DNA of 10,438 nucleotides from Roseburia sp. (GTDB taxonomy: Bacteria > Bacillota > Clostridia > Lachnospirales > Lachnospiraceae), in the NCBI GenBank assembly GCA_017626625.1, contig JAGAIK010000272.1:1-10438 (forward strand), read 5' to 3'. The notes below the pieces were generated by a model. It was not told the DNA's origin and made no database searches. It worked only from the letters and a program-made list of their open reading frames with translations. The stretch's first letter is position 1; each line of letters begins with the position of its first letter. Position numbers and translations under genes: made by a program. Of this stretch, positions 1-6,653 are shown piece after piece.

Positions 1-584
1 AAGTTTATGGGGAAGCCATGGGGATTTTGGCGGGAGACGCCCTGCTGACCTATGCCTTTGAGACGGCGGCAAAAGCCTTTGACATGGAGCCGCAGAATCC
101 GGGGCTTGGGAAAGCCATGCAGATTTTGGCAGGAAAAGCCGGGATTTTCGGCATGGTAGGCGGTCAGGTGGTGGACGTGGAATCCGAAAATGACACTTCC
201 ATGACAAAGGAAAAACTGGATTTCATTTATCGGTTAAAAACCAGCGCATTGATGGAAAGTTCCATGCTGATTGGAGCCGTTTTGGCGGGGGCAGACCAGG
301 AGGAACAGAATGTCATCGGGGAAATCGCAGAAAAAATAGGGCTGGCGTTCCAGATACAGGACGATATTTTAGACGTGACCAGCACGATGGAGGTGTTGGG
401 AAAGCCCATTGGCAGCGATGAGAAAAACCATAAGATTACCTATGTCACATACGAAGGGCTTGAGAAGGCGAAAGAGGATGTGAAGCGGCTGTCAGAGGAT
501 GCCATTGCGCAGTTGGAAGGGCTGTCTGTAAAAAATGAATTTTTGACGGAGCTGCTGCGGTATCTCATTTCCCGTGAAAAATAG
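1..584 (+). CDS. ispA: Polyprenyl (farnesyl/geranyl) diphosphate synthase, 3' part
   Basis: The gene enters the window already open: the reading frame continues upstream of the first in-frame ATG (position 18) to the window edge, and the first full codon is at position 3, so 193 codons are visible and roughly the first 100 residues are missing. The family makes C15 (or longer) allylic diphosphates by adding isopentenyl diphosphate to DMAPP/GPP in the cytoplasm. Seen directly: the helix motif GILAGDALLTYAFE at visible residues 7-20, GMVGGQVVD at about 50-58, and the second Asp-rich motif DDILD (visible residues 120-124, bases 360-374) followed by GKPIGSDEKNHK, which are hallmarks of trans-prenyl transferases. 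The first Asp-rich motif and the chain-length residues before it lie outside the window, so product length cannot be judged. In this gene order it is normally the farnesyl enzyme, usually preceded by xseA/xseB. It stops 99 bases before dxs, which feeds the same pathway. Confidence 0.95.
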   Translation, partial: VYGEAMGILAGDALLTYAFETAAKAFDMEPQNPGLGKAMQILAGKAGIFGMVGGQVVDVESENDTSMTKEKLDFIYRLKTSALMESSMLIGAVLAGADQEEQNVIGEIAEKIGLAFQIQDDILDVTSTMEVLGKPIGSDEKNHKITYVTYEGLEKAKEDVKRLSEDAIAQLEGLSVKNEFLTELLRYLISREK

Positions 585-599
585 ACTTATCTGTACGTG

Positions 600-655
600 A
601 GAAAACTGCGGACAGGGGATGCGGTTTCTGAAAAAACATCATACATAAGGTATGA
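600..655 (+). other. Two potential stem-loops in the ispA-dxs gap
   Basis: The 99-base gap between ispA and dxs can fold into two small hairpins. The first pairs AGAAAACTGC (600-609) with GCGGTTTCT (621-629), with one bulged A and one G-U pair, around an 11-base loop. The second pairs TCATAC (639-644) with GTATGA (650-655) around a 5-base loop. Neither is followed by a T-run on the + strand, so they do not look like an intrinsic terminator. I recognise no riboswitch or other known leader. They could be an mRNA processing or stability element, or chance. Confidence 0.3.
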
Positions 656-683
656 ATTTAGATAGGAAGCAGAGGTACTCTGT

Positions 684-2543
684 ATGGTATTAGAAAAAAT
701 AAAAAAAGAGAATGACATCAAGAAGCTGTCGGAGGAGGAACTGAAAATTCTGGCCTCTGAAATTCGGGAGTTCTTAATTGAAAAAATATCCGTGACGGGA
801 GGCCACTTGGCGTCTAATCTCGGCGTGATAGAGCTGACCATGGCGTTACATCTTTCCATGGACTTCCCGAAGGATAAATTAATCTGGGATGTGGGACACC
901 AGTCTTACACCCACAAGATTCTGACGGGACGGAAGGAAGGCTTTGATGAACTTCGGAAATACGGCGGTATGAGCGGTTTCCCCAAGCGGAAGGAAAGCGA
1001 CTGTGACTGTTTTGACACCGGACACAGCTCCACCTCCATCTCTGCGGGGTTAGGACTTGCCAGTGCCAGGGAGATTACGGGGGAGGATTATAAAGTAGTT
1101 TCGGTGATTGGCGACGGGGCGCTTACCGGGGGAATGGCATTTGAGGCGTTGAATAATGCTGCCCGGCTGAAAACGAATTTTATTATTGTGCTGAATGACA
1201 ATAATATGTCTATTTCGGAAAATGTGGGCGGTCTTTCCACCTATCTTTCCGGTTTCCGCACAGCGGACGCTTATCTGGATTTAAAAACGGGGGTGATGAA
1301 TTCCCTGAATAAAATCCCGGTTTACGGTGATAAAATGGTAGAAAGAATCCGCAGAACCAAGAGCGGCATTAAGCAGCTTTTGATACCGGGGATGCTGTTT
1401 GAAGATATGGGAATTATTTACCTCGGTCCGGTGGACGGCGGCGATATGAAAGGAATCATGAAGCTGATGCGGGAGGCGTCTAACATCGACGGTCCGGTTA
1501 TGATTCACGTGCTGACCCATAAGGGAGCGGGGTATGAGCCTGCGGAGCGGCATCCGGCGAGATTTCACGGGACGGAGCCCTTTGAGATTGAGACAGGGCT
1601 GCCGAAGACGCCCCGGGTGAAAGCAAACTATACGGATATTTTTTCTACGGTCATGCGGAAATTAGGCGACAGGGACGAGAAGGTGGTGGCAATCACGGCG
1701 GCAATGACGGACGGTACCGGATTAAAGCGTTTCCACAATATGTTCCCGGAGAGGTTCTTTGACGTGGGGATTGCGGAGGAACACGCGGTGACCTTTGCGG
1801 CAGGTCTTGCGGCGGCGGGGTTAAAACCCATTTTTGCGGTGTATTCTTCTTTTTTGCAGAGGGCATATGACCAGATACTTCATGATGTCTGCATTCAGAA
1901 TCTTCCGGTGGTGTTTGCCATCGACCGGGCGGGGCTGGTGGGAAGCGACGGGGAGACTCATCAGGGAATTTTTGACCTTTCCTATTTATCCAGCATTCCC
2001 AATATGACCATTATGGCGCCGAAAAACAAATGGGAATTATCCGATATGATAAAATATGCGGTTTCCTTTGGCGGTCCCATTGCGGTAAGATATCCCAGAG
2101 GGGAGGCTTACGACGGGTTAAAGGAGTTCCGCAGCCCCATTTCCTTAGGAAAAAGTGAATGGATTTACCGGGAGAGCGGCATTGTTCTGTTTGCCTTAGG
2201 CTCCATGGTGAAGGTGGCAGAGCAGGTGAGAGAGGCGGTGAAAAAGGCAGGTTATTCCTGCAGCCTGATTAACGCCCGTTTTGCAAAGCCTTTGGATGAA
2301 GAGACGCTGCGGCAGGTTGTGAAAAACCACAAATTAATCGTGACCATGGAAGAAAATGTGAAAAACGGCGGTTTTGGGGAGCATATCACTTCTTTTTATA
2401 ATGAATGCGGCAGTAAGATACAGATATGGAATGTGGCGATTCCCGATGAATATGTGGAGCACGGCAATGTGGCGATTCTCTGTAAAGAGGTGGGAATCGA
2501 CAGCGAGAGTATCACGGCAGGGATTTTAGAGCGAATGAGGTAG
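684..2543 (+). CDS. dxs: 1-deoxy-D-xylulose-5-phosphate synthase
   Basis: This cytoplasmic thiamine-diphosphate enzyme condenses pyruvate and glyceraldehyde 3-phosphate to DXP, the entry step of the MEP pathway to isopentenyl diphosphate (and a precursor for thiamine and pyridoxal). The 619 residues match the usual length. In order: GGHLASNLG with the conserved His41; WDVGHQSYTHKILTGR at about 68-83; the ThDP/Mg motif GDGALTGGMAFEALN at 143-157 ending with the Asn-containing LNDNNMSIS at 170-178; the transketolase-like pyrimidine domain with GIAEEHAVTFAAGLA at 362-376, where Glu365 should activate the cofactor; DRAGLVGSDGETHQG at 414-428; and a C-terminal transketolase domain. The ATG at 684 has AGAGGT at 671-676, seven bases away, and the N-terminus aligns with family members. 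It sits behind ispA of the same pathway and only 6 bases before tlyA, so it is probably cotranscribed with both. I see nothing unusual in the protein. Confidence 0.98.
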   Translation: MVLEKIKKENDIKKLSEEELKILASEIREFLIEKISVTGGHLASNLGVIELTMALHLSMDFPKDKLIWDVGHQSYTHKILTGRKEGFDELRKYGGMSGFPKRKESDCDCFDTGHSSTSISAGLGLASAREITGEDYKVVSVIGDGALTGGMAFEALNNAARLKTNFIIVLNDNNMSISENVGGLSTYLSGFRTADAYLDLKTGVMNSLNKIPVYGDKMVERIRRTKSGIKQLLIPGMLFEDMGIIYLGPVDGGDMKGIMKLMREASNIDGPVMIHVLTHKGAGYEPAERHPARFHGTEPFEIETGLPKTPRVKANYTDIFSTVMRKLGDRDEKVVAITAAMTDGTGLKRFHNMFPERFFDVGIAEEHAVTFAAGLAAAGLKPIFAVYSSFLQRAYDQILHDVCIQNLPVVFAIDRAGLVGSDGETHQGIFDLSYLSSIPNMTIMAPKNKWELSDMIKYAVSFGGPIAVRYPRGEAYDGLKEFRSPISLGKSEWIYRESGIVLFALGSMVKVAEQVREAVKKAGYSCSLINARFAKPLDEETLRQVVKNHKLIVTMEENVKNGGFGEHITSFYNECGSKIQIWNVAIPDEYVEHGNVAILCKEVGIDSESITAGILERMR

Positions 2544-2549
2544 AGTTGA

Positions 2550-3350
2550 TTGAAAGAAAGATTAGATGTTTTACTGGTAAACAGAGGGTTAGCGCCTTCC
2601 CGGGAAAAGGCAAAAGCCATGATTATGGAAGGAAACGTGTTTGTGGAGAACCAGCGGGAGGATAAAGCTGGGGCTTCCTTTGACACCGAAGCACATATCG
2701 AGATTAAAGGCAATACTTTAAAATATGTCAGCCGGGGCGGACTGAAATTAGAGAAAGCCATGACCCATTTCGGGATAAAGTTAGAAGATAAAATCTGTAT
2801 GGATATCGGCGCTTCCACCGGAGGCTTTACGGACTGTATGCTGCAGAACGGAGCCAAAAAGGTGTATGCCGTGGACGTGGGTTACGGGCAGTTTGCCTGG
2901 AAGCTGCGGCAGGACGAGCGGGTGGTCTGCATGGAAAAGACCAATATCCGCTATGTCACGCCGGAGGATATTGCGGATAAACTGGATTTTGCGTCAGTGG
3001 ACGTGTCCTTTATTTCTCTGACCAAGGTGTTAGAGCCTGCCAGAAATCTGCTGACGGAGGACGGTGAGATGGTCTGCCTGATTAAGCCTCAGTTTGAAGC
3101 AGGAAGGGAAAAGGTAGGGAAAAAAGGCGTTGTGAGGGAGAAATCCGTACATGAGGAAGTGATTCACAAGGTCATTGATTTTGCGGTATCCATCGGTTTT
3201 GTGGTGCTGAATTTGGAATATTCCCCCATCAAAGGTCCGGAGGGAAATATTGAATATCTGGTATATATCAAAAAAGCGGAAACCGGAAGCGCATCGGAGA
3301 TAGATGTCAATGCAGTGGTAGAAGCGGCGCATGGTGAATTGGACAAATAA
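2550..3350 (+). CDS. tlyA: TlyA-family rRNA (cytidine-2'-O)-methyltransferase
   Basis: TlyA proteins 2'-O-methylate cytidines of 16S and/or 23S rRNA (C1409 and C1920 in Mycobacterium), which affects capreomycin sensitivity there. The 266-residue product has an N-terminal S4 RNA-binding domain (about 1-60, starting KERLDVLLVNRGLAPSREKA) and a FtsJ/RrmJ-type SAM methyltransferase domain from about residue 61. Visible motifs are SRGGLKLEKA at 61-70, the SAM loop DIGASTGGFTDC at 85-96, SVDVSFISL at 149-157, LIKPQFE at 177-183 and GNIEYLVY at 232-239. Lys66, Asp151, Lys179 and Glu235 are all offset by three from the KDKE tetrad described for M. tuberculosis TlyA, so the site looks intact. The start is TTG at 2550, six bases after the dxs stop; GAGGT at 2537-2541, inside the end of dxs, is the likely ribosome binding site, implying coupling to dxs. 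The old name 'hemolysin' for this family is misleading. Confidence 0.95.
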   Translation: MKERLDVLLVNRGLAPSREKAKAMIMEGNVFVENQREDKAGASFDTEAHIEIKGNTLKYVSRGGLKLEKAMTHFGIKLEDKICMDIGASTGGFTDCMLQNGAKKVYAVDVGYGQFAWKLRQDERVVCMEKTNIRYVTPEDIADKLDFASVDVSFISLTKVLEPARNLLTEDGEMVCLIKPQFEAGREKVGKKGVVREKSVHEEVIHKVIDFAVSIGFVVLNLEYSPIKGPEGNIEYLVYIKKAETGSASEIDVNAVVEAAHGELDK

Positions 3351-3352
3351 AA

Positions 3353-4213
3353 ATGAAACATTTTTTGATTATCACAAATTCCTTTAAAGATACGGGATTG
3401 GAACTGACAGAAAAATTAAAAGAGTATATCGGGGCGAAGGGCGGCAGTGCAGTATCCTTTGTGAGCAACGGGGAGGAGACGGAGCAGGCGGCTCCTAAGA
3501 AAGAAGAAATTCCCGCAGATACGGAGGGAGTGATTGTGCTTGGCGGAGACGGCACCCTGATACGCGCCGCTTCTGCTCTGGTAAAAAGCGGGCTTCCCCT
3601 CATCGGCATTAACATGGGAACGCTTGGGTATCTCTGCGAGCTAGAGGAAAAGGACGCCTTTTCTGCGGTGAACCTTCTGATGGAGGACGCTTATCTTGTG
3701 GAGGAGCGGATGATGTTAGACGGCTATGGCATCAAGGGCGGCAGCAAGGTGGCAGCCAGTGTGGCGTTAAATGATATTGTCATTCACCGGACGGGAGCCC
3801 TCTCCGTGGTGAATCTCATTGTCTATGTCAACGGAGAATACTTAAATACTTTTCACGCCGACGGCATTATCATTTCCACCCCCACCGGCTCCACCGGGTA
3901 CAACATGTCTGCGGGAGGGCCGATTGTAGACCCAAAGGCAAGGATGATACTGATTACCCCCATCAACGCCCACAACTTAAATTCCCGCAGCATTGTCATC
4001 GGGGCGGAAGATGAGGTGACGGTGGAAATCGGCAAAAGACGTTCCCAGAAGGATGAGACAGTGGAGGTCAGTTTTGACGGAGACAATGCGGTGAGGTTAG
4101 AGGTCGGGGACAAATTTATCGTACACCGTGCGAAGGATATGACAAGAATCTGCAAACTGAAAAAAGAAAGTTTTCTTGAAATATTGAGGAGGAAAATGCA
4201 GGCTTATAATTAA
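3353..4213 (+). CDS. nadK: NAD kinase
   Basis: NAD kinase phosphorylates NAD to NADP using ATP or polyphosphate and is the only de novo source of NADP in most bacteria. The 286-residue product has the N-terminal Rossmann-like part with GGDGTLIRAA at 64-73 (Asp66 is the catalytic/general-base position of the family) and GINMGTLGYL at 85-94, then the C-terminal beta domain with LNDIVIHR at 139-146, HADGIIISTPTGSTGYNMSAGGPI at 168-191 and the DGD turn at 242-244. These are the standard NAD- and ATP-binding segments. The ATG lies two bases after the tlyA stop, and no good Shine-Dalgarno is visible immediately upstream, which suggests translation depends on ribosomes finishing tlyA. Length and order are typical for Clostridia, and no anomalies are seen. 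Confidence 0.97.
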   Translation: MKHFLIITNSFKDTGLELTEKLKEYIGAKGGSAVSFVSNGEETEQAAPKKEEIPADTEGVIVLGGDGTLIRAASALVKSGLPLIGINMGTLGYLCELEEKDAFSAVNLLMEDAYLVEERMMLDGYGIKGGSKVAASVALNDIVIHRTGALSVVNLIVYVNGEYLNTFHADGIIISTPTGSTGYNMSAGGPIVDPKARMILITPINAHNLNSRSIVIGAEDEVTVEIGKRRSQKDETVEVSFDGDNAVRLEVGDKFIVHRAKDMTRICKLKKESFLEILRRKMQAYN

Positions 4214-4296
4214 AAAACTTTTGTACACAGCTTTTGAAAAATCCCGTTTTTTACAGAATAAGCCGCCAGAAAAGGAAAATGAGAAGTGAGGAAAGC

Positions 4297-4758
4297 ATGA
4301 AAACAAAACGACAGGCAAAACTGTTAGAACTGATTCAGAAAAATAATATTGAAACCCAGGAGGAACTCTCCGACCTTTTGGAAAAAGAGGGCTTTCAGGT
4401 GACCCAGGCAACCGTATCACGGGATATCCGGGAACTAAAGCTCACCAAGGTTGCCACGAGAGAGGGCAGACAGAAATATGTGGCACTGCAGGAGGCGGGG
4501 GAGGATTTGTCCGAGAAATATATCCGAATCTTTCGGGATGCTTTTGTTTCCATGGATTTAGCCCAGAATATTCTGGTGATTAAAACCGTATCGGGAATGG
4601 CGATGGCGGTGGCGGCGGCGGTGGATGCCATGCGCTTCCATGAGATTTTAGGCTGCATCGCCGGGGATGATACGATTATGTGTGCCATTCGCACTAATGA
4701 GGAGGCCATGGCAGTGATGGGGCGTCTCCGGAAAATGATAGAGGAAAGGCAGGAGTAA
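4297..4758 (+). CDS. argR: Arginine repressor ArgR/AhrC
   Basis: This hexameric DNA-binding regulator represses arginine biosynthesis and, in Bacillus, activates arginine catabolism when arginine is bound. I chose the ATG at 4297 (153 residues, the usual length, beginning MKTKRQAKLLELIQ), which has TGAGGA at 4287-4292 before it. In-frame upstream starts (ATG 4279, TTG 4234) would add 6 or 21 residues without family support. Residues 1-60 form the winged helix-turn-helix, with the recognition segment TQATVSRDIRELKL at 36-49. Residues 80-150 form the oligomerisation and arginine-binding domain, with ILGCIAGDDTIMCAIR at 117-132; the GDDT aspartates are the ligand contacts in known ArgR structures. 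It lies 83 bases after nadK, with no clear ARG box or promoter that I can see in the gap, and 3 bases before recN. The same argR-recN order is conserved in Bacillus and Clostridia. Confidence 0.95.
   Translation: MKTKRQAKLLELIQKNNIETQEELSDLLEKEGFQVTQATVSRDIRELKLTKVATREGRQKYVALQEAGEDLSEKYIRIFRDAFVSMDLAQNILVIKTVSGMAMAVAAAVDAMRFHEILGCIAGDDTIMCAIRTNEEAMAVMGRLRKMIEERQE
4751..4755 (+). promoter_or_regulatory. recN ribosome binding site overlapping the end of argR
   Basis: AGGAG lies six bases before TTG 4762 and within the last codons of argR. It is what decides the TTG as the recN start, since there is no nearby ATG in frame that would keep the conserved N-terminus, and it implies that recN translation is coupled to argR. 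Confidence 0.7.
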
Positions 4759-4761
4759 GGA

Positions 4762-6435
4762 TTGTTACAAAATCTGCATGTAAAAAATTTAGCGTTGATT
4801 GACGAAACGGAAGTGGATTTTTCTGAAGGGTTAAATATCCTCTCCGGTGAGACGGGAGCTGGAAAGTCCATTATCATTGGCTCCATCAATATAGCGTTAG
4901 GGGAAAAGGTACAAAAGGAAATGCTGCGGGACGGGGAACAGAATGCCCTTGTGGAGCTTATCTTTACGGTTACCAGCGAAAAGCAGAAGGCGATGTTGGC
5001 GGAATTAGACGTATTCCCGGAGGACGATACTGTCATTTTAAGCCGGAAAATCGTGGGAGGCAGAGGTACGGCAAAGGTCAATGGGGAGAGTGTCCCCGCG
5101 TCTAAAATGAAAGAAATTGCAGCGGTTTTGATTGACATTCACGGACAGCATGAGCACCAGTCGCTGTTGTCGAAAAAAAAGCATCTGGAGATTCTTGACG
5201 ATTATGCCAAAGAAGAGTTAGCTCCCTTAAAGGAGGCAGTGGCGAAAGACTACCGCATCTACCGACAGTTAGAGACGGAGCTGAAAAATGCAGATGTGGA
5301 CGAAGAAGAACGGCTGCGGGAAGTTTCTCTTTTAGAGTATGAAATCAAAGAGTTAGAAGAGGCGGATTTAAAAGAGGGCGAGGACGAGGAGTTAGAAGCG
5401 GATTACAGGAAATTTGTAAACGGCAAAAAAATCATGGAGGCGTTAAGCGGAGCTTATCAGTGCACCGGAGGAGAGGAACAGGCATCGGAGCTTACCGGGC
5501 GGGCGTTAAGGGAGCTTGGAAGCGTCTCTTCTTATGATGAAAAAATAGAAAATTTAGAACAGCAGTTATTGGAAATTGATAACCTGCTGAATGATTTTAA
5601 CCGTGAAATCGCAGCTTATATGGAAGATACCGAATTTGACGAGGAAACCTTTTATCAGATTGAGAAACGGTTAGACGAGGTGAATCACTTAAAGTCAAAA
5701 TATGGCAGCAGCATTGCGGCGGTGTTAGAAACCTTTGAGCAGAAACAGAAACGGTTAGAGCAGTTACAGGATTACGATAATTACCTGAATACCTTAAAGG
5801 ATAAGGTAAAGAAGGCAGAGCAGGCTCTTTCGGCTTCGAGTGAGAAGGTTTCAAAAGTCCGGCAGAAATACGCAAAAACCCTGGTGAAAGCGGTGACGGA
5901 AGCGTTGAAGGACTTAAATTTCTTAGACGTGATTTTTGAAATGAAATTTGAGCGGCTGGCGGGATTTACGGCAAACGGCTTTGACGATGCAGAATTTCTC
6001 ATTTCCACCAACCCGGGAGAACCGGTAAAGCCCTTGGGAAAAGTGGCTTCCGGCGGTGAGCTTTCCCGAATCATGCTGGCTATTAAGACGGTGTTAGCGG
6101 ACCAGGATGCGGTGGAAACCCTGATTTTTGATGAAATCGACAGCGGTATCAGCGGGCGGACGGCGCAGATGGTTTCGGAAAAAATGAACGTGTTAGGCAG
6201 AAACCACCAGATTATCTGTATTACCCATCTGCCCCAGATTGCAGCCATGGCGGACGCTCATTACCTGATTGAAAAATCGGTCCGGAACAAGAATACCGTT
6301 TCCACCATCCGGCAGCTAGAGGGAGAGGAAATCATCGAGGAGCTTTCCCGTATGCTTGGCGGTGTGGAGATTACCGACACGGTGAGAGAGAGTGCCAGGG
6401 AGATGAAGGAGCTGGCGGCATCTAAGAAGCATTAA
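4762..6435 (+). CDS. recN: DNA repair protein RecN
   Basis: RecN is an SMC-like ATPase recruited early to DNA double-strand breaks that helps hold ends or sister chromatids for RecA-dependent repair. The 557-residue product has the full family layout. An N-terminal ATPase half carries Walker A GETGAGKS at 29-36 and the RecN-typical IDIHGQHEHQSLL at 124-136. A long charged, coiled-coil-like middle runs from about 150 to 375. The C-terminal half carries the ABC signature SGGELSR at 430-436, Walker B LIFDEID at 454-460 and the switch region CITHLPQIAAMADAHYLI at 486-503. Translation starts at TTG 4762, giving the conserved MLQNLHVKNLALID. It follows argR by 3 bases, so the two are probably one transcriptional unit. 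A terminator about 140 bases after its stop closes the housekeeping cluster. Length and motifs are complete. Confidence 0.97.
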   Translation: MLQNLHVKNLALIDETEVDFSEGLNILSGETGAGKSIIIGSINIALGEKVQKEMLRDGEQNALVELIFTVTSEKQKAMLAELDVFPEDDTVILSRKIVGGRGTAKVNGESVPASKMKEIAAVLIDIHGQHEHQSLLSKKKHLEILDDYAKEELAPLKEAVAKDYRIYRQLETELKNADVDEEERLREVSLLEYEIKELEEADLKEGEDEELEADYRKFVNGKKIMEALSGAYQCTGGEEQASELTGRALRELGSVSSYDEKIENLEQQLLEIDNLLNDFNREIAAYMEDTEFDEETFYQIEKRLDEVNHLKSKYGSSIAAVLETFEQKQKRLEQLQDYDNYLNTLKDKVKKAEQALSASSEKVSKVRQKYAKTLVKAVTEALKDLNFLDVIFEMKFERLAGFTANGFDDAEFLISTNPGEPVKPLGKVASGGELSRIMLAIKTVLADQDAVETLIFDEIDSGISGRTAQMVSEKMNVLGRNHQIICITHLPQIAAMADAHYLIEKSVRNKNTVSTIRQLEGEEIIEELSRMLGGVEITDTVRESAREMKELAASKKH

Positions 6436-6534
6436 ATGGACAGAAAAAATGGAATGTTTGAAAAATGGAATGCCGGAAAGTTAAGTGACTGGCAGAGAGC
6501 GAATCAGGCGGAAAAAGTGATTGGAAAGAACTGA
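6436..6534 (+). CDS. Possible 32-codon small ORF after recN
   Basis: An ATG immediately after the recN stop opens 32 codons ending in TGA at 6532-6534. The predicted peptide is hydrophilic, has two Trp, and ends in AEKVIGKN; it has no membrane segment or motif that I recognise. The nearest Shine-Dalgarno-like GGAG (6408-6411) is too far away, so expression would depend on ribosomes terminating at recN and restarting. The 5' part contains a 12-base direct repeat (6445-6456 and 6461-6472). It may be a real small protein, the eroded remnant of a longer gene, or merely the untranslated end of the recN transcript. The support is weak. Confidence 0.2.
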   Translation: MDRKNGMFEKWNAGKLSDWQRANQAEKVIGKN

Positions 6535-6575
6535 CAGAGTAAATATGGAGTGAAAAAAGAAATATGCCGCATAAT

Positions 6576-6616
6576 AAAAGGAGATACGAATGGAACCGTG
6601 TCTCTTTTTTTATTTT
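6576..6616 (+). terminator. Rho-independent terminator of the argR-recN unit
   Basis: GGAGATACG (6580-6588) pairs with CGTGTCTCT (6597-6605) through nine base pairs, two of them G-U, around an 8-base loop. Four more A-T pairs (6576-6579 with 6606-6609) can extend the stem. The right arm runs straight into seven Ts, an A and four more Ts. This is a classical intrinsic terminator placed between recN and spoIVB, as expected where housekeeping transcription must stop before a sporulation gene. Confidence 0.82.
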
Positions 6617-6617
6617 A
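6588..6617 (+). promoter_or_regulatory. Candidate sigma-G (forespore) promoter of spoIVB
   Basis: GAATG at 6588-6592 fits the B. subtilis sigma-G -35 pattern (GHATR) fully. After exactly 18 bases, TATTTTA at 6611-6617 fits the -10 pattern (CATnnTA style) with one mismatch at the first base. Transcription would start near 6624, leaving a leader of about 30 bases that holds the AGAGG ribosome binding site (6644-6648). In B. subtilis spoIVB is transcribed by forespore sigma factors, mainly sigma-G. The elements overlap the loop and T-tract of the preceding terminator. This is a consensus match by eye; a sigma-F reading is not excluded. Confidence 0.42.
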
Positions 6618-6653
6618 CAAAAAACGCCCATTGCGGCAGAATGAGAGGAAATT

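Noticed and set aside
2396..2857. 153-codon ORF on the - strand across the dxs-tlyA junction
   Set aside because: It overlaps both conserved gene ends, has no recognisable domain, and is another shadow of + strand coding.
4212..4252. AAAAAAC / GTTTTTT inverted repeat and CTTTTG direct repeat (4218-4223, 4231-4236) between nadK and argR
   Set aside because: The pairing is almost all A-T with a long loop, so it is not a credible terminator or operator; no ARG box pattern is visible in the gap.
4234..4296. Longer argR beginning at TTG 4234 or ATG 4279
   Set aside because: The extra residues do not belong to the ArgR family N-terminus, and ATG 4297 gives the standard 153 residues with a ribosome binding site.
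4596..4630. GCG/GGC-rich run in argR looking like a simple repeat
   Set aside because: It encodes the conserved Ala/Val-rich helix of the ArgR C-terminal domain in frame; it reflects codon composition, not a repeat element.
4395..5138. 247-codon ORF on the - strand spanning argR and recN
   Set aside because: It is antisense to two well-supported genes, its peptide is Ser/Ala/Ile-rich without family motifs, and its length reflects the codon bias of the + strand genes. It is a shadow ORF.
5168..5174. Perfect 0A core TGTCGAA inside recN
   Set aside because: It lies deep in coding sequence with no promoter nearby; a given 7-mer is expected about once by chance on two strands of this length.
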